Source of the DNA: an uncultured Bacteroidia bacterium
GTDB taxonomy: Bacteria; Bacteroidota; Bacteroidia; Bacteroidales; UBA932
NCBI GenBank assembly: GCA_902778855.1
Contig: CACYZM010000018.1
Span: 1 to 64,000 of the forward strand
Direction of reading: 5' to 3'
Length of the DNA: 64,000 nt
Position numbers and translations under genes: made by a program. Under the pieces are notes generated by a model. The model was not told the origin of the DNA. It saw nothing but the letters and a program-made list of their open reading frames with translations, and did no database searches. Below are positions 8,038 to 17,018 of the stretch, piece after piece; positions within the stretch are counted from its first letter, which is position 1; every line of letters begins with the position of its first letter.

Positions 8038-9585
8038 TTACTCCTCTTCGTAATCGAACCCCTGGAACGCGGCTTTTCCGAGGCGGCAGTAGGGGCCGAC
8101 GGTCACGCCGGTGAAGCCGCCGGCCATCTCGGTGCTGACGAGTTTGGTGTCCACGCGGGTGATTTCGCGGCCGTTGAGCAGAAAATCATAGTGCTCGCCG
8201 TGGGCCTGGACTTCCAGCCGGGCTTCGGCTTTCGGGAGCGGCACGGCGGCCTGCTCGTGCAGGATGCTGTGCAGGCGTACGCGGACGACGGCCTGCGAAC
8301 GGCCTTTCTCCCGGCGGACGAAGAATTCGATGTGGCCGTTGTGTGACTGGTAGATGGCCAGGCCGGCTTCGCCGTCGCCCTGCAAGGCGACGCGGGTGCC
8401 GAAGCGGCACTCGGCGCTTTCCTGGCGACGGAGCAGGGCGGTGGGATGCCAGCCGCCCCAGTCGAAGCCGTCGCCGTTGCCCGTGAGGGTGAGTATGCCG
8501 TCGCGGACGGCGTAATTCTCGGCAATTGGATGCTGGATGTGCATCCACGCCGGACCGATGACGGAGAAGTCTTCGTGGACGGGCGCGGGTTGCGGCTGGG
8601 CGGGAACGTCGGGCAGACGGACGGTCATCCGTTCGGCCACCGGCTGGTTGCCATTGATGACCGGCCAGCCGTTTTCCCAGGTCACGGGCGCCAGGAAAGT
8701 TTCCCGGCCCAGATGATGGAAGTCGCCGCCGTAGCGCCGGTAGGCCAGGAAAACCGTCCACCAGGAACCGTCGGCGGCCTGGAAGAAGTCTGCGTGGCCC
8801 GTGCCCTGGATGTTGCTGTCCTGGGCTGCAAGCGAGCAGTGCGTGAAGATGGGATTGGCGGGATTGGCTTCGTAGGGGCCGTAGATGTGGCGGCTGCGGG
8901 CCACGGTCAGTTTGTGGGCCAGTTCGGTGCCGCCTTCGGAGATGAGCAGGTAGTACCAGCCGTCGTGTTTGTAGATGTGGGGTCCTTCCGGGTAACGGCC
9001 GCCCGTGCCGCGCCAGAGCGCCTTGCCCGGACTCAGGGTGGCGCCGGTGGCCGGGTCGATCTCACACAGGGTGATCGTGGCGTCCGGATTGGAGACCATA
9101 TAGCATTTGCCGTCCTCGAAATAGAGTGACGGGTCGATGCCGCCCTGCTGCAGCCAGAGCGGCTCGCTCCAGGGGCCGGCCGGATCCGTGGCGGTCACCA
9201 TGAAGTTGCCGCCGCCGCCCACGTTGGTGGTGATCATATAGAAGGTGCCCTCGTGGTAGCGGATCGTGGGCGCATAAATGCCCAGCGAGGCGTTTGATTT
9301 TTCCAGAGGAAGTTGGGAAGGGCGGTCCAGTACGTTGCCGATCTGCTCCCAGTTCTGCAGGTCGCGGCTGTGATACACGGGGACGCCGGGGAAATAGTGG
9401 AAAGAAGAGTTGATCAGATAATAGTCTGCTCCCACCGCCACGACCGACGGGTCCGGATGGAAACCGGGCAGGATGGGATTCCGGAGTTCCACTTCAACGC
9501 CGCCGACAGGGGCGCTTTGCGGGCGGGTGCAGGCAAAGGGAATGGCCAGGAGGAGGGCGGCCAGAATTGGCAGGGCTTTTCTCAT
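8038..9585 (-). CDS. Glycoside hydrolase family 43 lipoprotein (beta-xylosidase / arabinofuranosidase type)
   Basis: A 515-aa exported glycosidase. The signal peptide ends in a lipobox with Cys19 (IPFACTRP). The five-bladed propeller carries the GH43 triad: Asp45 in FHPDPS (base), Asp151 in GGIDPSLYF (pKa modulator) and Glu200 in RYPEGPHIY (acid). From about residue 330 a beta-sandwich domain of the GH43_C2 type follows, containing the WGGWHPTALLRRQ stretch. This architecture is usual for exo-acting beta-xylosidases and alpha-L-arabinofuranosidases; the exact sugar cannot be told from sequence. It is the last gene of a minus-strand run, 13 bp after the pseudouridine synthase, with no promoter box of its own seen. 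Confidence 0.9.
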   Translation of the reverse strand: MRKALPILAALLLAIPFACTRPQSAPVGGVEVELRNPILPGFHPDPSVVAVGADYYLINSSFHYFPGVPVYHSRDLQNWEQIGNVLDRPSQLPLEKSNASLGIYAPTIRYHEGTFYMITTNVGGGGNFMVTATDPAGPWSEPLWLQQGGIDPSLYFEDGKCYMVSNPDATITLCEIDPATGATLSPGKALWRGTGGRYPEGPHIYKHDGWYYLLISEGGTELAHKLTVARSRHIYGPYEANPANPIFTHCSLAAQDSNIQGTGHADFFQAADGSWWTVFLAYRRYGGDFHHLGRETFLAPVTWENGWPVINGNQPVAERMTVRLPDVPAQPQPAPVHEDFSVIGPAWMHIQHPIAENYAVRDGILTLTGNGDGFDWGGWHPTALLRRQESAECRFGTRVALQGDGEAGLAIYQSHNGHIEFFVRREKGRSQAVVRVRLHSILHEQAAVPLPKAEARLEVQAHGEHYDFLLNGREITRVDTKLVSTEMAGGFTGVTVGPYCRLGKAAFQGFDYEEE

Positions 9586-9598
9586 AGTCTTCGGATTT

Positions 9599-10873
9599 TT
9601 ATTGAAAATCGGATTCGAACGTCATTCTTCGGCCGTCGGCCGGGTGCCGGAAACTCAGGTAAGCGGCGTGGAGCATCAGGCGGGGTGCGTCTTCTCCGCC
9701 GTAGAGGCGGTCGCCGAGGATGGGGCGGCCGAGGCCGGCGGGGTGGGCGCAGTGGACACGGAGCTGGTGGGTGCGGCCGGTGTAGGGGATGAGCCGGACG
9801 AAGGCCGTGCCGTCGGGACGGACGTCCAGCACCTCGTAGTCGGTGACGGCCGGCTTGCCGTGCTCCGGGTCGGCCATCTGCCGCGGCCGGTCGTACCAGT
9901 CGGGGGCGAGCGGCAGCGAAATCTTGCCCCGGTCGCCGACGGCGAGGCTGGAGCAGTCAGCCGCCCCGTCCACGGCGGCCTCGTCCGCCGGAATCCGGGC
10001 TAGATAGGCCTTCGAGACCTCGCGGTTCTCAAACTGCCGTTGCAAGGCGGCCTGGGCCTCCGGGGTCTTGGCAAAGACCATCAGGCCGGAGGTATCCATA
10101 TCAAGCCGGTGGCAGGCGAAGACCGTCTGGCCGCAATAATCGGCCAGCCAGTCCTGGAGCGAGCGACGCGGTGTGACACCGGGCACCGGGCGCCCGGGCA
10201 CGGCCAGCATGCCGGCCGGTTTCTCGGCCACGATGAGGTCGGCATCTTCATACCGCACGACCGGATCGGTCAGCAGCCAGTGCGCGTCGCTCTCCAAAGG
10301 ATTCGGCTCGACGTCGACGCCCTGCAGCATATAGCCGAGCAGCGGCCCGCACTTGCCGGTGCAGGCGGGGTAGAACGCCCCGCTGCGCCGCACTTCGCGG
10401 GCCGGGGAGGCGCCGTACCAGAATTCGCCGATGGCCAGCGGCTTGAGCCCGTGCTGCAAGGCGTATTGCAGCAGCTTCGGCGCCGCGCAGTCGCCCGTGC
10501 CGCCCGGCGGGACAAGCCCCCGGTCGGCAAAGATCTGCCGGATCGAGCGTCGCTCGCCCCGGCCGTTAAGCACGACATACTGCTCGAACAGCCAGTCCTG
10601 CAACCGCCGCGACTCCTCAGCCGAGGAACTGACGATGTCCTCCGGCTTCCAGGCGAAAATCGGCGGCACGAACCCCTCGACGAAGGCGCTTCCTCCGGCG
10701 AGGCCGGAGAAGGCGTAGAGGAATTGGGAACCCTCTACCTCTAGGATGCCGAGCATCTTGCCTTCGGCGAAAATCTTCCGCAAACCGGGGTCTGCGTCGA
10801 TGCGGTCAATCAGCGCGCGGGCGGCGGCGACGATCGACGGGGAAGGGGTGTAGCAGAAAGGGTTATTCAACAT
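9599..10873 (-). CDS. RluA-family pseudouridine synthase with long N-terminal domain
   Basis: A 424-aa RNA-modifying enzyme that isomerises uridine in rRNA or tRNA. The catalytic block CHRLDMDTSGLMVFAKT contains the Asp of RLDxxTSG, and GRTHQLRVH is motif III. The first 200 or so residues are an extra domain typical of the two-domain RluA-like proteins of Bacteroidota. The ATG at 10873 (MLNNPFCYTPSP) lies inside the end of rlmI, an 11-bp overlap that suggests translational coupling; upstream in-frame codons are rlmI shadow. The target nucleotide is unknown. Confidence 0.88.
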   Translation of the reverse strand: MLNNPFCYTPSPSIVAAARALIDRIDADPGLRKIFAEGKMLGILEVEGSQFLYAFSGLAGGSAFVEGFVPPIFAWKPEDIVSSSAEESRRLQDWLFEQYVVLNGRGERRSIRQIFADRGLVPPGGTGDCAAPKLLQYALQHGLKPLAIGEFWYGASPAREVRRSGAFYPACTGKCGPLLGYMLQGVDVEPNPLESDAHWLLTDPVVRYEDADLIVAEKPAGMLAVPGRPVPGVTPRRSLQDWLADYCGQTVFACHRLDMDTSGLMVFAKTPEAQAALQRQFENREVSKAYLARIPADEAAVDGAADCSSLAVGDRGKISLPLAPDWYDRPRQMADPEHGKPAVTDYEVLDVRPDGTAFVRLIPYTGRTHQLRVHCAHPAGLGRPILGDRLYGGEDAPRLMLHAAYLSFRHPADGRRMTFESDFQ

Positions 10874-12074
10874 AGAGGACCAGGCCTTTGAGGTAGGCCC
10901 CCTCGGGATGGAAAATGTTGACGGCGTGGTCGGCGGGCTGGTTGAGGCGGTCGATGATGCGGACGCGGCGGCCGGCATCGGCGGCGGCGCTGAAGACGGC
11001 CAGCGCGAAGGTCTCGCGGTCGACGACCTGCGAGCAGCTGAAGGTGAATACGAGCCCGCCCGGCGCGACGGCCGAAATGGCCGCGGCGTTGAGGCGCTGA
11101 TAGGCGCGCAGCGCGTTGTTCAGGGCGCCGCGGTGCTTGGCGAAGGCCGGCGGATCGACGATCATCAGGTCGTAGGCGTCTTTCGGCGCGTCTTTTACGA
11201 AATCGATGGCATCGGCGCAGATGGCGCGGTGCGGCGCGTCCGCGCCGAAATTGAGGGTGATATTCTTCTCCACCAGCTCGACTGCCCGGCCCGAGCTGTC
11301 GACCGAATCGACGGAGACGGCGCCGCCGGCGAGGGCGTAGACGCTGAAACCGCCGGTGTAGCAGAACAGGTTCAGGACCCGACGGCCGCGGGCGTAACGC
11401 TCCACGAGCGCGCGGTTCTCGCGCTGGTCGAGGAAAAAGCCGGTTTTCTGCCCGTTTTCCCAGTCGACGAGGAAACGGTGTCCGTTTTCCAGAACGGTGC
11501 GGGGACACAGCCCCTGCGGAGCGGAGGCGGGATAGAGATAGCCGTCGCCCAGGTCGAGCCCGGCCTTGAACGGCGCGGTGCCTTCGCTTTTATCGTAAAC
11601 GGCCTGCAGCTGGTCTCCGTAGACGGCCTGCAGCGCTTCGGCAATCATCTTCCGGGCCCGGAACATACCGGCCGAATGGGCCTGCATCACACAGACGCCG
11701 TCGTACCAGTCGATAATCAGGCCGGGCAGCGAGTCGCCTTCACCGTGGACGAGGCGGTAACAGTTCGTGGTTGCGAAGCCGGCGAGCCCGAACGCGCGGC
11801 GGGCCTGCAGGCATCCCTGCAGCCGCGCGGTCCAAAAGGCCAAGTCCGGCCCGCCGGCGGGCATATCGTCGGCGAAGCTGAGCATCCGGACGGCGATCGA
11901 GCCGATCTGGTAGTGGCCCCAGCCCAGGAATTCCTTGCGGGCCGAGTAGACGGCGACCACGTCGCCTTCTTCCGGGTCGGGCCCCTCGAGGCCGAAGACG
12001 GCGCCCGAGAAAACCCAGGGATGGAAACGGAGGAGCGATTCCTCGCGTCCTTTTTTGAGATAGAGTTTTGTCAT
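10863..12074 (-). CDS. rlmI: 23S rRNA (cytosine-C5)-methyltransferase, RlmI family
   Basis: A 403-aa class I SAM-dependent methyltransferase of the RlmI (YccW) family, which makes m5C1962 in 23S rRNA in E. coli. The N-terminal PUA domain (LKKGREESLLRFHPWVFSGAV) is followed by an EEHUD-like region and the Rossmann domain with VLNLFCYTGGFSVYAL as SAM-binding motif I. DLMIVDPPAF is motif IV, and the catalytic cysteine region is FTFSCSQVV. Length and architecture are standard. It sits between the exonuclease (12 bp upstream) and the pseudouridine synthase it overlaps, forming an RNA-metabolism mini-operon. Confidence 0.92.
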   Translation of the reverse strand: MTKLYLKKGREESLLRFHPWVFSGAVFGLEGPDPEEGDVVAVYSARKEFLGWGHYQIGSIAVRMLSFADDMPAGGPDLAFWTARLQGCLQARRAFGLAGFATTNCYRLVHGEGDSLPGLIIDWYDGVCVMQAHSAGMFRARKMIAEALQAVYGDQLQAVYDKSEGTAPFKAGLDLGDGYLYPASAPQGLCPRTVLENGHRFLVDWENGQKTGFFLDQRENRALVERYARGRRVLNLFCYTGGFSVYALAGGAVSVDSVDSSGRAVELVEKNITLNFGADAPHRAICADAIDFVKDAPKDAYDLMIVDPPAFAKHRGALNNALRAYQRLNAAAISAVAPGGLVFTFSCSQVVDRETFALAVFSAAADAGRRVRIIDRLNQPADHAVNIFHPEGAYLKGLVLYVE

Positions 12075-12086
12075 GGCCGGGGTCGT

Positions 12087-12677
12087 CTAAAGCTGGCGCG
12101 GGGTGGCCAGCAGGGCCTTGTACATCATTACGCAGATCCAGGCGTCGGTGGCGGCGTAGATCTGCTGGGCTTCCGAGAGGGGATCCGCCTCCCAGTTGGA
12201 GCACTGCTGGGCCTTCGACACTTTCCGGCCCAGGATGATGGCCGCCATCTTGCGCACGCTCTTCTCCTTGATGCCGAAGCGTTCGCCGAACGACTGCAGG
12301 TCCAGGAAACGCTGCGCTTCGAAACGGCAGTAGTGCTGCAGCCCATGGATGTCTTCGCCCACGGCGGCGCCGATCTTGGTGATGTAAGGCGAAGCCATGA
12401 TGTCGGCGATTTCCTGCGGCAGTCCGAGCGGGTGGAGCCGGAACAGGAAGGCTTCCGTCTCGCTGGACAGTTGCAGCAGCGCGGTATGGTTGCGGGGCTG
12501 GTGGGCCTGGAAGATGGGTTTGGTCTCGGTGTCGAAGCCGATCAGCCGCTGGCTGCCCAGATGCGCGATGGCGTGGTCCAGTTCAGGACCGGGCTGGGAG
12601 ATGACGGTGATCGGGCCGGGGAAGGCGGCCAGTTCGAGCGGTTCTATTTCTTCGGGCGTAATGGTTTCTTTGTACAT
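12087..12677 (-). CDS. DEDD-family 3'-5' exonuclease domain protein
   Basis: A 196-aa RNase D-like exonuclease consisting of one domain. Exo I is GFDTET (Asp and Glu), Exo II lies in the AVGEDIHGL region, and Exo III is YAATDAW with the Tyr-x3-Asp signature, so all metal ligands appear present. It lacks the HRDC domains of RNase D, like the short 3'-5' exonucleases widespread in Bacteroidota. The ATG at 12677 is preferred over a TTG one codon upstream. It lies six bases after the racemase-like gene. A role in RNA trimming or DNA proofreading is not distinguishable. Confidence 0.85.
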   Translation of the reverse strand: MYKETITPEEIEPLELAAFPGPITVISQPGPELDHAIAHLGSQRLIGFDTETKPIFQAHQPRNHTALLQLSSETEAFLFRLHPLGLPQEIADIMASPYITKIGAAVGEDIHGLQHYCRFEAQRFLDLQSFGERFGIKEKSVRKMAAIILGRKVSKAQQCSNWEADPLSEAQQIYAATDAWICVMMYKALLATPRQL

Positions 12678-12683
12678 CAAGGC

Positions 12684-14186
12684 TTATTTGAGCGAAGGGG
12701 CGATCAGTCCGTACGAATAGGGGAGCCGCTCCTCGATCCGCTGGAGGTTGTTGCTGTCGATGTTCTTGAGCGAGAAGGGCACCTGTTTGGTGGTCTGGTC
12801 TTCCGTACCGGGTTTGCGGCCGTACTTGTAGTCGTGGGTGAGCATGCCTTCCGAGGTCAGGCAGGTGTCCTCGAGGAGGTTGCTCGGCACGGAGATGTAG
12901 GCCTCGACCTTGGTGGGGGAGATGCGGTAGGCCAGGTTGCCGTCCTGCCGGAGGGTGTTGTAGCACTCGATGGCGGTGTATACGGCCGGGTCGATGAAGG
13001 TGATTTCGTCGGCGATCAGATCGCGGTAGGGATAGCGGCCGTCCTCGCGGTAGTCCTTGAGTTCGGCAAGCGTTTCGTTGAGGGTTTCCAGGTGGAAAGG
13101 ATAGTGGGTGCAGCCCAGGATGATGGCGCGGATGGGCGTGCCGGTGCCGCTCTGGCGGTGCCGCTCGAGGAGCGAGACCATATTGAAGCGGGCGTAGTTC
13201 TCCGCGCTATTGAGCTGGAGCGACGCATACCCGCCGTCGGGGCTGCGGCGCGCGAGCATCTTGTTGTCGGAAAAGTCGAAATTGTAGGCTTTGAGCAGTT
13301 CCTGCTTGATGCTGCCGTCGGCTTCACCGAGGGCCGGGCCGCGGTATGTGCTGCGGGGAGCGAAGAGCAGGGGATTGACGTAGTCGGGGTCGGAATCCAC
13401 GGCTTCGGCGAAGCCGTAGCCGCTCTGGTTGACGATGTCGATCGGGGTGGTGATGCCCCGGCGGGCGATCTCTTCGCGGAGGGTGCGTTCATAGGCGCCC
13501 GAAGCGATGGTGCCGGGCGTAGCCAGCACGCCGATGGCGAAGGGGGCGTCGCCGGGCTTGACGTTCAACTCGTCGAGCGTGGCGGAGACGCCGGCGTTGA
13601 TCACGCCGATCACCTTCACGCCGGTGCCCGTCTGGTCCAGCATTTTCTCGATGAGGTCGAGGCCGTAGGCCGTGGCGGTGTTGCAGGCCACCACGATGAT
13701 CTTGACGCGGGATTTCTTGCCCGTAGGCGTCTCTTCGATGGGGTTGGCGAAATAGTCGTCGTCCATCAGGAAGAGGGCGTCCTTAAGGACGAGCTCCTGC
13801 AGGTATTCGCTGTTGCCTTCGGCTTCGTAGTTGCCGTATGGCATGTTGGCCTGGTCGGCGAGATACACGAAGTGTTCGCCCGCGAAGTCGAGGATGCTGT
13901 CGCGGCCGGCCTGGCCCGTGATGTTGTCGAAGGCGTCGAGGCTCAGCAGTTTCTCCAGGACGGTGAGGCCGCCGGTGCCCGAGTCGAAGATGCCGATCGG
14001 GAGATTGCGCATTTCGGCGGGATATTCGTTGAATTCCACGTAGAAATTGGAGGCGGTGTCGTAGAGCGCCTTGGTCACGACAACGGGGTTGTCGGCGGGC
14101 AGTTCCTGCTTGTGGCAGCCGATGGCGGAGAGGAGCGCGACGAAAGTCGCGAGTCCGGCGGCGATGATGGAAAACCTGCGGTGCAT
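12684..14186 (-). CDS. Exported glutamate/aspartate racemase-like lipoprotein
   Basis: A 500-aa protein that combines a lipoprotein-type signal peptide (Cys24 after LLSAIG) with the glutamate racemase (MurI) fold. Visible MurI features are IGIFDSGTGGLTV, YLADQANMPYGNY, the first catalytic cysteine in VVACNTATAYG (about Cys168) and the second in ILGCTHYPF. Cytoplasmic MurI is about 270 aa; the extra length is insertions and a C-terminal extension. Location outside the cytoplasm is at odds with MurI's normal job of supplying D-Glu for peptidoglycan precursors. It might act on released D-Glu or another periplasmic amino acid. ATG 14186 is used rather than an upstream in-frame codon because it directly begins the signal peptide. 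It is divergent from dacB over a shared palindromic promoter. Confidence 0.82.
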   Translation of the reverse strand: MHRRFSIIAAGLATFVALLSAIGCHKQELPADNPVVVTKALYDTASNFYVEFNEYPAEMRNLPIGIFDSGTGGLTVLEKLLSLDAFDNITGQAGRDSILDFAGEHFVYLADQANMPYGNYEAEGNSEYLQELVLKDALFLMDDDYFANPIEETPTGKKSRVKIIVVACNTATAYGLDLIEKMLDQTGTGVKVIGVINAGVSATLDELNVKPGDAPFAIGVLATPGTIASGAYERTLREEIARRGITTPIDIVNQSGYGFAEAVDSDPDYVNPLLFAPRSTYRGPALGEADGSIKQELLKAYNFDFSDNKMLARRSPDGGYASLQLNSAENYARFNMVSLLERHRQSGTGTPIRAIILGCTHYPFHLETLNETLAELKDYREDGRYPYRDLIADEITFIDPAVYTAIECYNTLRQDGNLAYRISPTKVEAYISVPSNLLEDTCLTSEGMLTHDYKYGRKPGTEDQTTKQVPFSLKNIDSNNLQRIEERLPYSYGLIAPSLK

Positions 14187-14204
14187 ATTTTTGTATTTAG
14201 GTGG

Positions 14205-14221
14205 CAAATTTACTAAATTTG
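14205..14221. promoter_or_regulatory. Palindromic divergent double promoter
   Basis: CAAATTTACTAAATTTG is a perfect 8+1+8 palindrome in which each arm is a TAAATTTG box, one for the racemase-like gene (minus) and one for dacB (plus). The two boxes face away from each other one base apart, so both promoters cannot be occupied together. Confidence 0.65.
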
Positions 14222-14242
14222 TAAGACATATTGCAAGCGGAT

Positions 14243-15736
14243 ATGAAAAAGACTCTTTTGATCGCCCTGACGCTCATTCCGTTGATGAGCCTGGCCCAGA
14301 ACCGTGTCCAGAACTACATCGACCAGCGGATGAAAACCGACTCCCTGCTGATCAACGCCGTCGTCGGCATCCTCGCCGTCGACAGCCAGGGGCGGGAAAT
14401 CGCCGCCTGGAATCCCGACATGCCCCTTCTGACGGCCTCCACGATGAAGACCATCACCACCGGCCTGGGCTACGAAGTGCTCGGACCCGGCTACCGCTTC
14501 TCTACGCGCGTCGCCTATGACGGCCGCATCGAAAACGGCGTCCTCCACGGCAATCTCTATATCGTCGGCGGCGCCGATCCCACCCTGGGCTCGCGCGACA
14601 CGATCGCCTTCCCGATCGATTCCATCTTCGGCATCTGGGCCGATGCCGTCAAGAAAGCGGGCATCCGCCGCATCAACGGCCGCATCGTCGGCGACGACCG
14701 CATCTATGATGAAGAGAACATCCCCTCCAGCTGGTCGTACGGCAACATCGGCTACGACTACGGCAGCGGCACCTCCGGCCTGTCGTTCTGCGAGAACCTG
14801 TCCTACTTCGACATCGAAGCGGGCGAAGCCGTGGGCGATCCCGTCCGCATTACGCCCGTCGGCCCGTATTCCCCGTATATGACCTTCATCAACGAAGTGA
14901 CCACCGGAGAAAAGGGCGACGGCGACAACACCGAATACTACGCCTCGAGCCTCACCCCGATCGGCAAGTTCGTCGGTAGCTTCGGCATCGACGCCAAGCC
15001 GCGCACCCTGGCCCAGTCCAACAAGTACGGTCCGGCCACCTGCGCCGCCTCCTTCTCCGATTTCCTGCGCGAGCGCGGCATCGGCTGCAAGGGCGTCTCC
15101 GACGTCCGCTCCATCGCCTACGACTACGCCGTCCCCCCGCAGGCCTCGCTGCATTACATCGCCGAAACCTTCTCGCCCGAACTCCGCAAGATCGTGAAGG
15201 TGACCAATACCATCAGCAACAACTTCTTCGCCGAGACCATCTTCAAAATGGTGGGCAAAGCCCTCGTCGAGCGGAAGACCGGCGAGCCCTGCCTGGGCAT
15301 CTCCTATTCCCGCGCCAGCCGGGTCATCGAGGATTATCTCCACGAACGCGGTGTGTCGACCTACGGCTACACCCAGGAAGACGGCAGCGGCCTCTCCCGC
15401 CAGAACTACGTATCCCCGCGCTTCTTCACCCGCTTCTATGCGATGATGGCCGCCAGCCCCAACTTCCGGGAGTATATCGAAACCTTCCCGGGTCCCGGCC
15501 GCCCCGGCACGCTGCGGACGGTCCTGGCCAAGGCCGACCCCGACCTGAAGAAGACGATCTTCGCCAAGAGCGGCTCGCTTTCCAGCGTGCGCTGCTACGC
15601 CGGCTATGTGGATTCGAAACGCGGCCTCATCCGCTTCGCGATCCTGGTCAACAACTATGCGTGCCCGACCAGCCAGGTGCAGCCCAAGATCGAGGGCTTT
15701 ATGGAAGAACTCGCCAAATACGGCGCAAAACTGTAA
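14243..15736 (+). CDS. dacB: D-alanyl-D-alanine carboxypeptidase/endopeptidase PBP4
   Basis: A 497-aa periplasmic penicillin-binding protein of peptidase family S13, which trims the terminal D-Ala and cuts cross-links in peptidoglycan. A cleavable signal peptide ends at LMSLAQ. Active-site motifs are Ser66-x-x-Lys69 (STMK), SNN in NTISNNFFAE, and KSG in AKSGSLSSVRCYAG. ATG 14243 starts the signal peptide; a TTG 12 bases upstream is not needed. Its head-to-head partner is the exported glutamate-racemase-like gene, so both may act on wall-derived material. Confidence 0.93.
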   Translation: MKKTLLIALTLIPLMSLAQNRVQNYIDQRMKTDSLLINAVVGILAVDSQGREIAAWNPDMPLLTASTMKTITTGLGYEVLGPGYRFSTRVAYDGRIENGVLHGNLYIVGGADPTLGSRDTIAFPIDSIFGIWADAVKKAGIRRINGRIVGDDRIYDEENIPSSWSYGNIGYDYGSGTSGLSFCENLSYFDIEAGEAVGDPVRITPVGPYSPYMTFINEVTTGEKGDGDNTEYYASSLTPIGKFVGSFGIDAKPRTLAQSNKYGPATCAASFSDFLRERGIGCKGVSDVRSIAYDYAVPPQASLHYIAETFSPELRKIVKVTNTISNNFFAETIFKMVGKALVERKTGEPCLGISYSRASRVIEDYLHERGVSTYGYTQEDGSGLSRQNYVSPRFFTRFYAMMAASPNFREYIETFPGPGRPGTLRTVLAKADPDLKKTIFAKSGSLSSVRCYAGYVDSKRGLIRFAILVNNYACPTSQVQPKIEGFMEELAKYGAKL

Positions 15737-15758
15737 TCTCTGTTTAATTCACCCAATA

Positions 15759-16958
15759 ATGCTTACACTCTCCAAAAAGGCGCAGGCCATGCCTGCCTCG
15801 CCGATCCGCAAACTGGTCCCGTACGCGGACGCAGCCAAGAAACGCGGAATCAAAGTCTATCACCTCAATATCGGACAGCCCGACATCGAATCGCCGCAGG
15901 AGGCCCTCGATGCCGTGAAGAACAACCAGCTCAAGGTCGTGGCCTATGCCAAGAGCGGCGGCAACGACTCGCTCCGCGAAGGCGTCGCCCGCTACTACCA
16001 GGGCATCGGCATCAACGTGGAAGCTGCCGACATCAACATCACCAATGGTGGCAGCGAGGCGCTCCAGATCGCCCTTTCGGTGACCTGCAACCCCGACGAC
16101 GAGGTGATCGTCTTCGAACCCTTCTATACCAACTACAACTCCTTCGCGCTGCAGAACGACGTGAAGCTCGTGCCCATCACCACCCACATCGAAGACGGCT
16201 TCGCGCTGCCGCCGATGAAGGAAGTGGAGAAGCACATCACCGCCAAGACCAAAGGCGTGGTGATCTGCAATCCGGGCAACCCCACCGGCTGCCTCTACAC
16301 GAAGGAAGCGCTGCTCGAACTGGGCGAGATCGCCAAGAAGTACGGCCTGTTCATCTTCGCCGACGAGGTGTACCGCGAATTCTGCTACACCGACGCCCCG
16401 CACTTCTCCTGCATGCACATCCCCGGCCTCGAGCAGAACGTCATCCTGCTCGACTCCGTGTCGAAGCGCTACAGCCTCTGCGGCGCGCGCATCGGCTATC
16501 TCGTCTCCCGCAACAAGGAGGTGATGGCCGCCGTGATGCGCTACGCCCAGGCCCGCCTCTGCTCGCCTTCCTACGGCCAGATTGCCGCCGAAGGCGCACT
16601 CGACGCCCCGGCCTCCTATTTCAAGGCCGTCCGTGACGAGTACATCCACCGCCGCGACGTGCTGATCGACGGCCTGCAGAAAATGAAGGGCGTCGTCGCC
16701 CCTCGCCCGATGGGCGCCTTCTATGCCGCCGCCCAGCTGCCGGTCGACGACTCCGAGAAATTCGCCAAATGGCTGCTCGAAGAGTTCAGCTACAACGGCG
16801 AGACCGTGATGGTCGCCCCGATGGCCGGCTTCTATGCCACCCCCGGCCTGGGCCGCAACCAGATCCGCCTGGCCTACGTGCTCAAGGAAGAAGACCTCCG
16901 ACACGCGCTGGTCTGTCTCGAGAAAGCCTTGGAAACCTATCCGGGGCGCACGATATAA
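15759..16958 (+). CDS. PLP-dependent aminotransferase, class I/II
   Basis: A 399-aa fold-type I aminotransferase of the aspartate aminotransferase superfamily. NIGQPDIESPQEAL is the N-terminal arm, GGSEALQIAL the phosphate-binding turn, NPGNPTGCLYTKEAL the conserved Asn-Pro-Thr-Gly block, and SVSKRYSLCGARIGY carries the Schiff-base lysine. Several Bacteroidota aminotransferases of this type are general aspartate or aromatic aminotransferases; specificity is not visible. Start is ATG 15759, 22 bases after dacB, so co-transcription is likely. A strong hairpin terminator follows. Confidence 0.9.
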   Translation: MLTLSKKAQAMPASPIRKLVPYADAAKKRGIKVYHLNIGQPDIESPQEALDAVKNNQLKVVAYAKSGGNDSLREGVARYYQGIGINVEAADINITNGGSEALQIALSVTCNPDDEVIVFEPFYTNYNSFALQNDVKLVPITTHIEDGFALPPMKEVEKHITAKTKGVVICNPGNPTGCLYTKEALLELGEIAKKYGLFIFADEVYREFCYTDAPHFSCMHIPGLEQNVILLDSVSKRYSLCGARIGYLVSRNKEVMAAVMRYAQARLCSPSYGQIAAEGALDAPASYFKAVRDEYIHRRDVLIDGLQKMKGVVAPRPMGAFYAAAQLPVDDSEKFAKWLLEEFSYNGETVMVAPMAGFYATPGLGRNQIRLAYVLKEEDLRHALVCLEKALETYPGRTI

Positions 16959-16966
16959 TTTAATGG

Positions 16967-16991
16967 AAAGGCCGGTTCATCCGGCCTTTTT
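16967..16991 (+). terminator. Rho-independent terminator after the aminotransferase
   Basis: Stem AAAGGCCGG/CCGGCCTTT with loop TTCAT followed by a short T run. It stands only about 30 bases before the susC start. Confidence 0.85.
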
Positions 16992-17018
16992 GTATGGAAA
17001 GAATCAACCAAACAAATA

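Noticed and set aside
10908-14216. A 1,102-codon open frame on the plus strand
   Set aside because: It is the antisense of rlmI, the exonuclease and the racemase-like gene; GC-rich codon bias creates long shadow frames, and it shows no family motif.
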